Notes: generated by a model from the letters alone, not told the origin. DNA of 35,642 bases from Ruminococcus sp. (GCA_029055625.1 JAIDCY010000098.1:1-35642), one strand, 5' to 3'; positions 9,569-18,601 are shown, numbered from the stretch's first letter. Made by a program: numbers and translations.

Positions 9569-11596
9569 TTATTTTCCTGATTTCTTCTTAAGTACGATAA
9601 TTACCGGTGCGGAACAGAAATCAGATTTTTTTGTGGTAACCGCCTTTTTTATTACGTTATCGGCGAAAGATACCGTAACTATACCTAACTGACGGAAAGC
9701 CTCCACAATAACGTTCAATTTACAGTAGTTTATTTCCTTAAAGGATTTCAGGTAAAGTTTATCAGAGGATATGCCTGCTCCCGACGGTATAGCTGTATAT
9801 ATCTTTACCGCTTCTTTACGGTCAGGTATCATTCCGTGATAATAATTTTCCGGTAAATCCTCACCTCGTGTGAAAGATTCAAAAATTTCAATGGCGGAAA
9901 AATATTTATTCTGATTGAATCCGTGTGGTCGTATATCCTGTATAAAAATATTTACGCTCATATTTCCGTTGAATTCATTGATTCCGAGTGTAACTATCAT
10001 ATCGCATAAATCGCCGGTCTGAACGGTCAGCGATTCCGGAGACATGAAAAACGCCAGAGCTTCCAGACGGTGCTTTTCAATCTCTATCCGTAATTTACTG
10101 TGCTTGCCCTCAGAAAGTGGCATTATCTCATTAATACGGACGTTCTGTACTAAAAAACAGGGTTTTTCATTATCTTCTCCGTATGGTTCAAGTACACTGA
10201 GGTCTTCTATATTTTTAATATTAATCATATCGGCAGTAATCACAGCATCTGCCTGTATCGTATAACGTGGCATCTGCTTATGATTTTCCAGTGCATACCT
10301 TTCAAGCAGATTTCTGAAATCTTCCGTCATACCCTGTTTTATCGTAAATCCGCCTGCACTCTTATGACCACCGAATTTTTCGAGAGTATCGGAAGTGTAT
10401 GTGAGAGCATCAAACACGGAAAAATCGCCGAATGCACGGGCAGAACCTCTTATCTCACCGTCTTCCGTCTCCGTTGCTATGAAACATGGTTTTCCGTATC
10501 GTTCTTCAATACGTGATGCTACTATCCCGACTACTCCGTGATGCCAGCCCTTACCACATATGAATATTACCCTTTCACGTATAATTTCCGGTTTTTCGTC
10601 AATCATACGGTAAATATCGCTGATTATCAGGTTTTCTTCCTGCCGACGCTTTGTATTGAGTTCGTCGAGTTCCTGTGCTATAATAAGTGCATTTTCGTAA
10701 TCGTCACACATGAAAAGTTTCAGTGCCTGCTCCGGATTTCCGAAACGTCCGGAAGCGTTGATACGTGGTGCGATTCTGTAACCGATTGAATCGCTGTCGA
10801 TATCCTTTCTGATATTACATACTTTCTTCAACGCAATCAATGCCGGTCTGTCTGTACGGTTTATAAGGCTTATCCCATGATTTACAATATATCTGTTCTC
10901 ACCGGTAAGGCTTACTACATCGGCGATAGTCGCAACCGCTGCCAGATCGGCGAACTGTTCGAGAGCGATTACATAATTTCCACCTTCGAGACCGGCGACG
11001 AGTTTCAACGCAAGTCCCGCACCGCACATATATTTAAAAGGTGATGTGCAGTCATGGCGGTGTGGGTCAACAACAGCCTCCGCACGTGGTAACGTCTCGC
11101 CTGGCTGGTGATGGTCTGTTATGACAAGTTTCATACCGAGAGAGTATATATATTCCGCTTCTTCAATCGCAGATATACCGTTATCGACGGTAAGAATGAG
11201 TTCTGCACCCTGTGAGTGTATGTAGTCTATCGCCTGCCGGTTAAGACCGTAACCCTCAGAGCGTTGTGGGATATAGTACATAGCTTCCGCATCCAGTCCC
11301 ATAAAATACGAGTACATAATTACAGTCGACATTATGCCGTCGCAGTCGTAATCACCATAGACACATATTTTTTTCCGGCTACTGATATATTCGTTTATTA
11401 TATCCACCGCTTTGTCCATATCCATTATAAGAAACGGGTCTGAAAGTTCTTTTATATTGATACTGTCAAAAACTTCCTCCGGTGTCCTGAAACCCCTTGC
11501 TGTAAGTACGGTTGCCGTCAGCGGTGATACGATACATTTTTTTTCAATATTCCGTATAATATCGCCGTCCGGATTGTTTACAACCCAGTTTTTCAT
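9569..11596 (-). CDS. recJ: Single-stranded-DNA-specific 5'-3' exonuclease RecJ
   Basis: This DHH-family nuclease acts in recombination and mismatch/base-excision repair. Of its 675 residues, the N-terminal DHH domain carries YGDYDCDGIMS, TVDNGI and VITDHHQPGE, the Mn-binding motifs. The DHHA1 domain has the RNA/DNA-binding GGHKSAGGF. An OB-fold region and a C-terminal extension (about 560-675) follow, usual for Firmicutes RecJ. It is the first gene of the leftward recJ-relA-MBL-hemZ-rlmD operon and has a near-consensus promoter about 40 bp upstream. A GGAGGA site precedes the ATG. One of only two GATC sites found in the window lies inside this gene (10945-10948). Confidence 0.95.
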   Translation of the reverse strand: MKNWVVNNPDGDIIRNIEKKCIVSPLTATVLTARGFRTPEEVFDSINIKELSDPFLIMDMDKAVDIINEYISSRKKICVYGDYDCDGIMSTVIMYSYFMGLDAEAMYYIPQRSEGYGLNRQAIDYIHSQGAELILTVDNGISAIEEAEYIYSLGMKLVITDHHQPGETLPRAEAVVDPHRHDCTSPFKYMCGAGLALKLVAGLEGGNYVIALEQFADLAAVATIADVVSLTGENRYIVNHGISLINRTDRPALIALKKVCNIRKDIDSDSIGYRIAPRINASGRFGNPEQALKLFMCDDYENALIIAQELDELNTKRRQEENLIISDIYRMIDEKPEIIRERVIFICGKGWHHGVVGIVASRIEERYGKPCFIATETEDGEIRGSARAFGDFSVFDALTYTSDTLEKFGGHKSAGGFTIKQGMTEDFRNLLERYALENHKQMPRYTIQADAVITADMINIKNIEDLSVLEPYGEDNEKPCFLVQNVRINEIMPLSEGKHSKLRIEIEKHRLEALAFFMSPESLTVQTGDLCDMIVTLGINEFNGNMSVNIFIQDIRPHGFNQNKYFSAIEIFESFTRGEDLPENYYHGMIPDRKEAVKIYTAIPSGAGISSDKLYLKSFKEINYCKLNVIVEAFRQLGIVTVSFADNVIKKAVTTKKSDFCSAPVIIVLKKKSGK

Positions 11597-11632
11597 AAAA
11601 AAAATCCTCCCTGTTCAGAATAGAGTATATTT

Positions 11633-11661
11633 ATTATATCACTATCCGATAAAATTTTCAA
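11633..11661 (-). promoter_or_regulatory. Sigma-A promoter of the recJ operon
   Basis: On the minus strand TTGAAA (11656-11661) and a perfect TATAAT (11633-11638) are 17 bp apart, about 37 bp ahead of the recJ start codon. It lies back to back with the promoter at 11707-11735. Confidence 0.8.
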
Positions 11662-11706
11662 TAGAATGTGTACAAAAAAATATCATAAAAATTTCAGTCA
11701 TTACCC

Positions 11707-11735
11707 TTGAAACGAGTGGTTATTTGTGGTATAAT
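11707..11735 (+). promoter_or_regulatory. Extended -10 sigma-A promoter of the frameshifted small gene
   Basis: TTGAAA (11707-11712) and TATAAT (11730-11735) are 17 bp apart, with TGG directly before the -10 box (an extended -10). It points to the gene at 11802. An AT-rich repeat (11752-11790) fills the leader. Confidence 0.7.
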
Positions 11736-11801
11736 AATACTGTCCGTGCATTGATAATTCATAATTGAGAATGCATAATGCATAATTATAGGAGAATAAC
11801 C

Positions 11802-12289
11802 ATGAAAATTAAACTCAGATTTATAATACCGTTCATTGTAGTTATTATATTAATTACAATAATTTTAATAATAAACAATAAACCTGTTGAAATGAAACTC
11901 CGGCAGTAAAAAAACTCGTATCGGACATAGACAGAATAGAAATTGAAAAAGGTGAATATCTTTTTGGTTATAAGAGTAATTATATAATTGACTTTAAAAC
12001 CAATACTTATACTTCCGTATACAGTGATAGCGACAGTGAGGAAAATGAAGAATATATCGGACATTTCAGCGATGAAGTAAAGGAAAATTTTGTCCGTCAG
12101 TTAAATATGTACGGTTTTTTCAGTTGGCAGGACTATGTAAACTTAAACGTTGAAGACGGAGGATATACAGAATTTCTTATAGTATATAACGACGGTACAC
12201 AAAAAGAGATATGGTGCGATAATGCCTGTCCCGATACATATGATGCGGTATGGGAAGCCGTCCGTGAGTTAAGGAGTAACAGCTATTGA
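11802..12289 (+). pseudogene. Small membrane-anchored protein gene, split by a -1 frameshift
   Basis: An ATG at 11802 with TAGGAGA upstream opens a 35-codon frame. It encodes a basic N-terminus and a hydrophobic helix (FIIPFIVVIILITIILII), and stops at TAA 11907-11909. The continuation lies in another frame: after an in-frame stop at 11888-11890 it runs open from NETPAVKKLVSD to the TAA at 12289. Restoring one base in the A run near 11895-11897 would give one protein of about 162 residues with a single N-terminal anchor and an acidic extracellular domain ending in VWEAVRELRSNSY. The second half has no good ribosome site of its own. I do not recognise the family. A sequencing or assembly error is equally possible. 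A good promoter and terminator frame the locus. Confidence 0.6.
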
Positions 12290-12294
12290 AGAAT

Positions 12295-12333
12295 AAAAAA
12301 AAGTTCCGGAGCAGGTAGAGTTCCGGACTTTTT
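12295..12333 (+). terminator. Intrinsic terminator containing a GGAGCAGG octamer
   Basis: An A-rich left arm ending in GTTCCGGA pairs, with one bulge, with TCCGGAC followed by a T run (12329-12333). The loop side holds GGAGCAGG at 12308-12315. It ends the transcript of the frameshifted gene ahead of the sigma-factor gene. Confidence 0.65.
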
Positions 12334-12406
12334 AATAATTATGAATTAATTCCGCACATTCCGACGGTCTGAAACGTCATAGATATATGAAGGGAGGTTT
12401 TTTGTT

Positions 12407-12868
12407 GTGTCAATCGATTTGCACAGTCAGTATGACAAGATATACAGATATTGTTATATCCGTATCCGTAACCGTGAAACTGCGGAAGATATTACACAAG
12501 AAACTTTCCTTCGCTTTCTTGAGAAACCGCAGTATCACAATATAAATAAAGACCTTCAGTATCTGTATACGATAGCCGGTAATCTGTGTACGGATTTTTA
12601 CCGCAAAAAGCGTACGGAAGAACTTCCCGACGATATACCTGATATTTCCTGTAACGAGGAAACTATAATTGAAAACGTCGCACTGAGTATCGCACTTGAA
12701 AAGTTACCGGCAGAGGACAGGGAAATAATACTTTTAAGATACGTGAATGAAGAACCGGTCGGAGTGATAAGCAAACTGTATAATATATCAAGATTTGCTC
12801 TTAACCGCAGGATAAAGAAGATTCTTGAATTTCTGCGGAACGAGTTTGAAAGGGAGGATTTTAAGTGA
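12407..12868 (+). CDS. RNA polymerase sigma factor, ECF-like sigma-70 family
   Basis: A 153-residue alternative sigma factor. Region 2 spans about 5-70 (YDKIYRYCYIRIRN, then TAEDITQETFLRFLEKP and LYTIAGNLCTDFYRKKR). Region 4 (about 100-150) has LPAEDREIILLRY and a helix-turn-helix. There is no region 3, as in ECF factors. It starts at GTG 12407 with GGGAGG upstream, and its TGA overlaps the GTG of the next gene by four bases. The downstream membrane protein is the likely anti-sigma partner (inference from context). Its own promoter was not identified. Confidence 0.85.
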   Translation: MSIDLHSQYDKIYRYCYIRIRNRETAEDITQETFLRFLEKPQYHNINKDLQYLYTIAGNLCTDFYRKKRTEELPDDIPDISCNEETIIENVALSIALEKLPAEDREIILLRYVNEEPVGVISKLYNISRFALNRRIKKILEFLRNEFEREDFK

Positions 12869-14271
12869 ATAAAAAGTCAAAAAAGACTTTAAAAAACGCC
12901 TTCAATATTCCCGAACCAACAAGAAAAGATGAATTTCTTAACAGTCTTCCGGTCAGACAAAAAAAAAGTCATTCATTTAACGTACCTTTGTACATTTCTA
13001 CGGCAGTAACGGCGGTAATAGTAATCGGGATATGGGGTGGTATAAAAAATCTCCCACACTTTGACCCACCACAAATTACGGATACGTCGATATATAGCGA
13101 AACTACAGAACAGTTACGGCGTACGGAAATTACATCAGTTCAGACGACGGAAACGGTTAAATCGTCCGTATCGGAATACGTTACAGCTACTGCCACTTCT
13201 AAAACGTCCGCAACCTCTGCAATATCTGAAATTACTTCCGGAAGCTCCGTTACAACTGCAAGCTCTTCCAACTCAAGAACTACTACTGAAACTTCCGGAA
13301 CAGGTACGATATTTACGGAAACTGAACCGGAAACCCTGACTTCCGTTACTACCGGAAAAAACAATACTACTTCATATATATATACAACGGAAATATTTAC
13401 TACAGAAACAACTTTCCGACAAGAAACGGAATCGCCGGAAACTACTTTAAAAACTACAAAAACGTTCCGTACTACCACAAACACTACACGGACACATTTC
13501 ACCATTACCGCCACGACGACAGCAACCACTACAACCACTACCACCGAATCAACCGTAAACGTTACTACTGTAACCACTACCGAAGAACTGGTCAACGACG
13601 TTACTACTACAATATCTATTGAAAACGAACCGCCTTTTTATGAAACAACACAGACATCAGGTGCTACAATAGATGCTCCGCCAGTACCGATTACTACTAC
13701 ACCTGCTCCACCGTCTGGCGGAAACTCACATATTGATTTTACAGTAGTTCCGGCTGTCCGGTACTATCCGGAGGGTGAAATATATTTCACCGACAGTACA
13801 GAAGAAGATAATATACCACCGTCCAACAACGCACCGGATTATACAGGAATATTCCGGCAGATGATAACGGATTCTGATTTGATAGCGATAGTAGAGGTAG
13901 ACGAGATAATATATACCGGTATCGACGGCGTACCGTATACGCAGGAGAATGTAACAGTAAAAGATGTGATATACGGTGATATGCGGAAAAATTCGAGAAT
14001 ATCAGTATACTGTCAGGGCGGATATATACCGGCAGAGGAATATTTCATGAACGTATATGAGGAAAATGTAACGGTATTTGATTACGCCGGAAACAGAAAA
14101 TTTTCCGAGGCAGGCGATACGTATATGTGTTTCCTGAAAAAAAGAGACAACATTTATTATCTGACGGGATTAAACGACATAAGCAAGTTTGAAATCCATG
14201 AAGATTATTTTGTAAATATAAATAATGGGTATTCACTTACTTTACAGGAAATAGAAAACTTTTTAAATTAA
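12865..14271 (+). CDS. Membrane protein with Thr/Ser-rich stalk, putative anti-sigma factor/sensor
   Basis: This 468-residue protein starts with a short basic cytoplasmic region (1-40), followed by one transmembrane helix (41-60). A very long Thr/Ser-rich stretch (about 75-255, many TTT and TTE runs) and a Pro/Thr linker (about 260-290) come next. The C-terminal domain (about 325-468) contains SDLIAIVEVDEI, TVKDVIYGDM and FLKKRDNIYYLTG. A GTG start overlaps the sigma-factor stop, so the pair is translationally coupled. The layout (cytoplasmic N-terminus, one helix, stalk, outer domain) resembles transenvelope anti-sigma sensors such as RsgI, but I see no RsgI N-terminal domain. The stalk may be glycosylated or cross the wall (inference). 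The 151-codon Val-rich frame on the other strand is only a shadow of its Thr codons. Confidence 0.7.
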   Translation: MNKKSKKTLKNAFNIPEPTRKDEFLNSLPVRQKKSHSFNVPLYISTAVTAVIVIGIWGGIKNLPHFDPPQITDTSIYSETTEQLRRTEITSVQTTETVKSSVSEYVTATATSKTSATSAISEITSGSSVTTASSSNSRTTTETSGTGTIFTETEPETLTSVTTGKNNTTSYIYTTEIFTTETTFRQETESPETTLKTTKTFRTTTNTTRTHFTITATTTATTTTTTTESTVNVTTVTTTEELVNDVTTTISIENEPPFYETTQTSGATIDAPPVPITTTPAPPSGGNSHIDFTVVPAVRYYPEGEIYFTDSTEEDNIPPSNNAPDYTGIFRQMITDSDLIAIVEVDEIIYTGIDGVPYTQENVTVKDVIYGDMRKNSRISVYCQGGYIPAEEYFMNVYEENVTVFDYAGNRKFSEAGDTYMCFLKKRDNIYYLTGLNDISKFEIHEDYFVNINNGYSLTLQEIENFLN

Positions 14272-14286
14272 TAGGAGGATATATTT

Positions 14287-15369
14287 ATGAAAAAAATTTT
14301 ATCAGCCCTTATTTCAGCGACGGTAATATTAAATGCCGTGCCTTTGGTATCTGTTGCGGAGGAAACTACAGAAACATCAGACGAAATGCCGTATACAGTC
14401 GACGATAACAGCGTTATTTTTGAGGGTGGCAATGATTTTGACTATATAATCAGTACAAATTTACCGTTCAGTACGGAAAGAAATGACAACTCAACTACTT
14501 TCACACCGGAGCAGGACGGAAAGTATATAGTTTCACGTGTATGGCTTGAAGAAAGTATAATAAATTACGATACAACGGTAACCATAGACGACGAAGAAAC
14601 GGAAATGAATACACACTGTCATTATTTTTATCCGCACATACAGAATTTTGAGATAACGTATAATAAAAATACTGGTACGCAAGTTGAATTTTCGGGCGAA
14701 CACAGATATTACAATGAAAGTACAGTCAATGAAAAAATAAAGACAAACCCTTCAATGGCTTGTTACGACTACATGGAAATGAGTACGGAAGATATTTTAG
14801 ACCGTTCAGCATATTACGCATTTGTATCAAGCCACCTGCTCCGTGACACCGGTGCATTTCTGACATACTATGACTACGGCTGGAACGACGAAAAAGATAA
14901 ATCGATATACTGTATAGATTACGGATATAACGCAAATGAAACCGGTAAAATAAATGTAAATGTCAGCGGAAATGCGGAGATACTAAAGACGGTGTACGGC
15001 GGAAGTTATATCGATGGTAATTTTGAATTTGCGACGTGTGATATGGTACCGTATATCCTCATAGAACCTACTGCCGACGGTTATGCGGAAGTTTATGCTT
15101 CTGCTTTAAACCCTATGGGTTCGACCGTACTTACCATTGAAAACGGTCAGTTTAAACCGGAAAGATTTACACAGGGTTGCGTACTGGAAACCGGTGACCT
15201 TAATTACGACTATGAAATGAATATAGCGGATGCGGTAATATTTCAGAAATATCTTCTCGGACAGACTGATTTGACTTCAACGCAGTACACCTGTGCAGAC
15301 CTGAATTATGACGGTCATGTAGATGTATTCGATATGGTCACTTTCCGACAGGAAGTAATTAATAATTAA
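14287..15369 (+). CDS. Secreted dockerin-containing protein of unknown function
   Basis: A 360-residue exported protein. The signal peptide (1-24) has hydrophobic core ILSALISATVILNAV and likely cleavage after SVA. A central region (about 30-295) of unknown fold is rich in Asp, Asn and Tyr and has no recognised catalytic motif. The C-terminal type-I-like dockerin (about 302-360) has two Ca-binding loops, GDLNYDYEMNIAD and ADLNYDGHVDVFD, each followed by a helix. Dockerins plug proteins into cohesins of cellulosomal scaffoldins or cell-surface anchors. The gene lies 15 bp after the membrane sensor gene, so it is co-transcribed with the sigma-factor pair. That suggests it is a target or a structural partner of the signalling system (inference). 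Confidence 0.85.
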   Translation: MKKILSALISATVILNAVPLVSVAEETTETSDEMPYTVDDNSVIFEGGNDFDYIISTNLPFSTERNDNSTTFTPEQDGKYIVSRVWLEESIINYDTTVTIDDEETEMNTHCHYFYPHIQNFEITYNKNTGTQVEFSGEHRYYNESTVNEKIKTNPSMACYDYMEMSTEDILDRSAYYAFVSSHLLRDTGAFLTYYDYGWNDEKDKSIYCIDYGYNANETGKINVNVSGNAEILKTVYGGSYIDGNFEFATCDMVPYILIEPTADGYAEVYASALNPMGSTVLTIENGQFKPERFTQGCVLETGDLNYDYEMNIADAVIFQKYLLGQTDLTSTQYTCADLNYDGHVDVFDMVTFRQEVINN

Positions 15370-15378
15370 AAATAACGC

Positions 15379-15407
15379 TTGACAAACTGAAAACATTGTG
15401 ATATAAT
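15379..15407 (+). promoter_or_regulatory. Consensus sigma-A promoter of the riboflavin operon
   Basis: A perfect TTGACA (15379-15384), a 17-bp spacer and a perfect TATAAT (15402-15407). The start point is expected near 15413, exactly where the FMN riboswitch begins. Confidence 0.93.
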
Positions 15408-15412
15408 GGAAA

Positions 15413-15524
15413 CATCTTCGGGGCAGAGTGAAATTCTCTACCGGCAGTGATAGTCTGCGAGCCTGAAAGGGTTGAACCGGTGAAATTCCGATACCGACGG
15501 TTAAAGTCCGGACGTGAGAAGATG
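15413..15524 (+). ncRNA. FMN riboswitch (RFN element)
   Basis: This is the aptamer that binds flavin mononucleotide in the leader of the rib operon. P1 is perfect: CATCTTC (15413-15419) pairs with GAAGATG (15518-15524). Between them are the conserved RFN blocks GGGGCAGAGTGAAATTC, CCGGCAGTGAT, AGCCTG, GAACCGGTGAAATTCCG and CCGACGGTTAAAGTC. It sits just after the promoter and just before a terminator that leads into ribD. FMN binding should favour termination and repress the operon. Confidence 0.97.
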
Positions 15525-15550
15525 ATATATTTTCACGCTATAACCATATC

Positions 15551-15582
15551 CCCCGAAAGTAAAAATTTTCGGGGATTTTTTT
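15551..15582 (+). terminator. Riboswitch-controlled intrinsic terminator
   Basis: The stem CCCCGAAA (15551-15558)/TTTCGGGG (15567-15574) has an 8-nt loop and is followed by a run of seven T. It lies 26 nt past the FMN aptamer and directly before the ribD Shine-Dalgarno, and serves as the expression platform for transcription attenuation. Confidence 0.92.
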
Positions 15583-15598
15583 ATCGGAGGTGTTGTAA

Positions 15599-16684
15599 TT
15601 GACCCACGAAGAATACATGAAAATTGCCATAGACCTCGCAAAAAACGGAGCAGGTTTTGTGAATCCAAATCCGCTTGTAGGGGCGGTAATAGTAAAAAAC
15701 GGAAGAATAATCGGCAGAGGCTGGCACAGAAAATACGGTGAACTTCATGCGGAACGTAACGCATTTGCGGATTGTGCGGAAGACTGTACCGGTGCTGATA
15801 TGTACGTAACGTTAGAACCGTGCTGTCATTACGGAAAAACCCCACCATGTACGAAAATTATCATAGAGAAGAAGATAAAACGAGTATATATAGGTTCGTC
15901 AGACCCTAACCCGAAAGTATCGGGGAACGGTGTACGGATTCTGAGGAAAAACGGTATAGAAGTAATCGAGGGAGTACTTAAAGAACAGTGCGATGCTCTG
16001 AACGATATATTTTTCCACTATATCACGACAGGTAAACCGTTTGTCACAATGAAGTACGCCATGACGTTGGATGGAAAAATAGCCTGTTATACAGGTTTAT
16101 CAAAATGGATAACGGGAGAATCTGCGAGACAGCACGTACAGTATGAGAGATTAAGACATATGGCGATAATGGTAGGGATAGGGACGGTAATTACTGATAA
16201 TCCTATGTTGAACTGCCGACTTGAAAACGGACGTAATCCGGTACGGATAGTATGCGATACAAAATTGAGGACACCATTTGAAAGTAATATAGTACGTACA
16301 GCCAAAGAAATAGATACAATAATAGCCACCTGCTCCGACGATACGGAAAAAATAAATCAGTTTGAAAAATCCGGCTGTCGTGTTATGAGGGTTGAAAAAT
16401 CGGGAGAACATATCGATTTAAATGACCTTATGGAGAGAGTAGGGGCAGAAAAAACAGATAGTATACTTTTAGAGGGTGGCGGAGAACTGAATTATTCCGC
16501 CCTGAAAGCCGGTATAGTAAATAAGGTGCAGGCTTACGTATCGCCTAAAATTTTCGGTGGTGAGGGAGCGAAAACAGCGGTATCAGGAGCAGGTGTTGAA
16601 ACTCCCGACGAAGCGTACAGGGTCAGACGTACGGAAATACGACGAATCGGGGAAGATTTTCTTATAGAGGGGTGGATAAAGTAA
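15599..16684 (+). CDS. ribD: Bifunctional diaminohydroxyphosphoribosylaminopyrimidine deaminase / 5-amino-6-(5-phosphoribosylamino)uracil reductase
   Basis: This enzyme catalyses the second and third steps of riboflavin synthesis from GTP. The N-terminal cytidine-deaminase-like domain (about 1-145) has the zinc motif HAERNAF and EPCCHYGKTPPC. The C-terminal NADPH-dependent reductase domain (about 148-361) has TMKYAMTLDGKIA, TGESAR and LEGGGELN. At 361 residues it has the standard length. The start is TTG at 15599, with GGAGG nine bases upstream right after the terminator T run. It abuts ribE with no gap. A GGAGCAGG octamer lies in the early coding region (15647-15654). Confidence 0.96.
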   Translation: MTHEEYMKIAIDLAKNGAGFVNPNPLVGAVIVKNGRIIGRGWHRKYGELHAERNAFADCAEDCTGADMYVTLEPCCHYGKTPPCTKIIIEKKIKRVYIGSSDPNPKVSGNGVRILRKNGIEVIEGVLKEQCDALNDIFFHYITTGKPFVTMKYAMTLDGKIACYTGLSKWITGESARQHVQYERLRHMAIMVGIGTVITDNPMLNCRLENGRNPVRIVCDTKLRTPFESNIVRTAKEIDTIIATCSDDTEKINQFEKSGCRVMRVEKSGEHIDLNDLMERVGAEKTDSILLEGGGELNYSALKAGIVNKVQAYVSPKIFGGEGAKTAVSGAGVETPDEAYRVRRTEIRRIGEDFLIEGWIK

Positions 16685-17326
16685 ATGTTTACCGGAATTA
16701 TTGAGGAAATCGGGACGGTAAAAGAGATACTGTATAGTGGAAGTAGTTCATATATAGAGATACAGGCGGACAGGATTTTTGAGGATATGCACATAGGCGA
16801 CAGCATAGCGGTAAACGGTCTGTGCCTGACGGTGACGGATTTCAATAATAAAGTATTCCGTGCGGACGTAATGAATGAGACATTGAAGCGTTCATCTTTA
16901 GGAAGTCTGAAAACCAGAAGTAAAGTCAATCTGGAGCGGGCGATGTCAGCAGTCGGACGTTTCGGGGGGCATATAGTTTCCGGACACATTGACGGTACAG
17001 GAATTATTTCAGGTATTAAAAATGACGGTATCGCCATATGGTACACTATCACCGCAGAACCTCAGATTATGCGATATATCGTTGAAAAAGGTTCTGTAGC
17101 GATAGACGGTATAAGCCTTACTGTAGCGAAAGTAACGGAAAAAAATTTCAGTGTTTCGATAATACCACACACCGCAGGGAATACTATACTTTCGTACAGA
17201 AAAACCGGTGATATTGTGAATCTCGAAAACGATATAATAGGAAAATATGTTGAAAAATTCATACGTCCGGAAAAACCGGAAAGTAATATTTCAATGAAAT
17301 TTCTTTCAGAAAACGGATTTATATAA
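16685..17326 (+). CDS. ribE: Riboflavin synthase alpha subunit
   Basis: It dismutates two 6,7-dimethyl-8-ribityllumazine molecules to riboflavin. The N-terminus MFTGIIEEIGTV is diagnostic. Two lumazine-binding repeats follow, each with a C-terminal SxxT pattern (NGLCLTVTDF at about 42 and DGISLTVAKV at about 140). The linker GGHIVSGHIDG holds the conserved His. It is 213 residues, the normal size. The ATG follows the ribD stop at once; the AGAGGGGTGG Shine-Dalgarno is inside the end of ribD. Confidence 0.96.
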   Translation: MFTGIIEEIGTVKEILYSGSSSYIEIQADRIFEDMHIGDSIAVNGLCLTVTDFNNKVFRADVMNETLKRSSLGSLKTRSKVNLERAMSAVGRFGGHIVSGHIDGTGIISGIKNDGIAIWYTITAEPQIMRYIVEKGSVAIDGISLTVAKVTEKNFSVSIIPHTAGNTILSYRKTGDIVNLENDIIGKYVEKFIRPEKPESNISMKFLSENGFI

Positions 17327-17376
17327 TTAATAATTAAAAATTAAGAATTATTAATTATAAATTTTTAATTAAAAAG
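17327..17376. repeat. AT-rich palindromic intergenic repeat inside the rib operon
   Basis: The gap between ribE and ribBA is filled by AATTAATAATT, AATTAAGAATTATT and AATTATAAATT units that can fold into a long A/T hairpin. It belongs to a dispersed family in this window and has no terminator-like G/C stem, so read-through to ribBA is expected. Confidence 0.7.
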
Positions 17377-17389
17377 AGGAGGTTATTTA

Positions 17390-18589
17390 ATGTTTGAGTA
17401 TAACACAGTTGAAGAAGCAGTAGAAGCACTCCGGAACGGTGAGATAATCCTTGTCACCGACGACGAAAACAGGGAAAACGAGGCGGATATGATATGTTCT
17501 GCGGAGTTCGCAACTACTGAAAACGTAAACTTCATGGCAACGCACGCCAAAGGATTAATCTGTATGCCGATGAGTAAAGAACTGTGCCGGAAACTGTATC
17601 TTCCGCAGATGGTAAGCGAAAATACTGATAATCACTGTACGGCGTTTACGGTAAGCATAGACCACGTAAACACTACAACCGGCATATCAGCGGAAGAAAG
17701 AGGATATACCGCACGAATGGTAGTTGACGATAACGCAAAGCCGGAAGATTTCCGCAGACCTGGGCATATGTTTCCTCTTACCGCCAGGGACAACGGCGTT
17801 CTGGAGCGTGACGGACATACGGAAGCAACCGTCGACTTGATGAAAATAGCCGGATTAAAAGAGTGCGGATTATGTTGTGAGGTAATGCGTGAAGACGGTA
17901 CAATGATGCGTGCCGGAGAGGTACAGGAAAAGGCGAAGGAATGGGGCTTCAGGTTCATAACAATACAGGCAATAAAGGATTACAGGAAGTGTAACGATAA
18001 ACTTGTTGAACGTGTTGCAGATACGAAACTGCCGACGAAATACGGAAATTTCCGTGCGATAGGCTTTATCAACAGACTGAACGGTGAACATCATGTAGCT
18101 TTAGTCAAGGGCGAAATCGGCGACGGTCAGGACGTATTATGCCGTGTACACTCGGAGTGCCTGACAGGTGACGCATTCGGTTCACTTAAATGTGATTGCG
18201 GTCAGCAGTTTTCATCTGCAATGAATATGATTGAAAAAGAGGGCAGAGGAATATTACTTTACATGAGACAGGAGGGCAGAGGCATAGGATTAATAAACAA
18301 GCTCCGTGCATACGAGTTACAGGACAGGGGCATGGACACTCTCGAAGCGAATATAGCGTTAGGATTTCCGGCGGATATGCGGGAATACTATATCGGAGCA
18401 CAGATTCTGCGTGAGTTAGGCTGTAAGACGTTGCGGTTGCTGACGAACAATCCGGATAAGGTTTATGGTCTGAACGGTTTCGGACTTGAAATAAAGGAGC
18501 GTATACCGATACAGGTAGAAGCGACAGATTACGATATGTTTTATCTGAAAACGAAAAAAGACAAAATGGGTCACATACTGAATTTTTAA
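17390..18589 (+). CDS. ribBA: Bifunctional 3,4-dihydroxy-2-butanone-4-phosphate synthase / GTP cyclohydrolase II
   Basis: It makes both precursors of lumazine. The DHBP synthase half (about 1-200) has [13 protein letters not shown] and the RRPGHMFPL and GHTEATVDL motifs. The GTP cyclohydrolase II half (about 205-399) has the zinc cysteines in [14 protein letters not shown], the catalytic RQEGRGIGL and LTNNPDK. At 399 residues it has the usual fused length with nothing missing. An AGAGGAGG site precedes the ATG. It is the third enzyme gene of the FMN-controlled operon. Confidence 0.97.
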   Translation: MFEYNTVEEAVEALRNGEIILVTDDENRENEADMICSAEFATTENVNFMATHAKGLICMPMSKELCRKLYLPQMVSENTDNHCTAFTVSIDHVNTTTGISAEERGYTARMVVDDNAKPEDFRRPGHMFPLTARDNGVLERDGHTEATVDLMKIAGLKECGLCCEVMREDGTMMRAGEVQEKAKEWGFRFITIQAIKDYRKCNDKLVERVADTKLPTKYGNFRAIGFINRLNGEHHVALVKGEIGDGQDVLCRVHSECLTGDAFGSLKCDCGQQFSSAMNMIEKEGRGILLYMRQEGRGIGLINKLRAYELQDRGMDTLEANIALGFPADMREYYIGAQILRELGCKTLRLLTNNPDKVYGLNGFGLEIKERIPIQVEATDYDMFYLKTKKDKMGHILNF

Positions 18590-18601
18590 GGAGGCTATAA
18601 C

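Noticed and set aside
12107-12289. Independent 60-codon gene starting at 12107
   Set aside because: There is no ribosome site, and the same frame stays open for over 200 bases upstream; it is the 3' part of the frameshifted gene.
12334-12406. ECF-type autoregulatory promoter ahead of the sigma gene at 12407
   Set aside because: GAAACGTCAT looked like an ECF -35 element, but no matching motif was found ahead of the second sigma gene or the dockerin genes, so I cannot support it.
13140-13595. Val-rich 151-codon frame on the minus strand
   Set aside because: It is the complement of the Thr-rich ACN codons of the membrane protein; it has no ribosome site and low-complexity composition.
15501-15848. 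115-codon frame on the minus strand over the riboswitch and ribD start
   Set aside because: It overlaps the FMN riboswitch, the terminator and ribD, and has no recognisable protein features.
16534-17052. 172-codon frame on the minus strand across ribD and ribE
   Set aside because: It lies fully inside two well-supported genes and has no family match or ribosome site.
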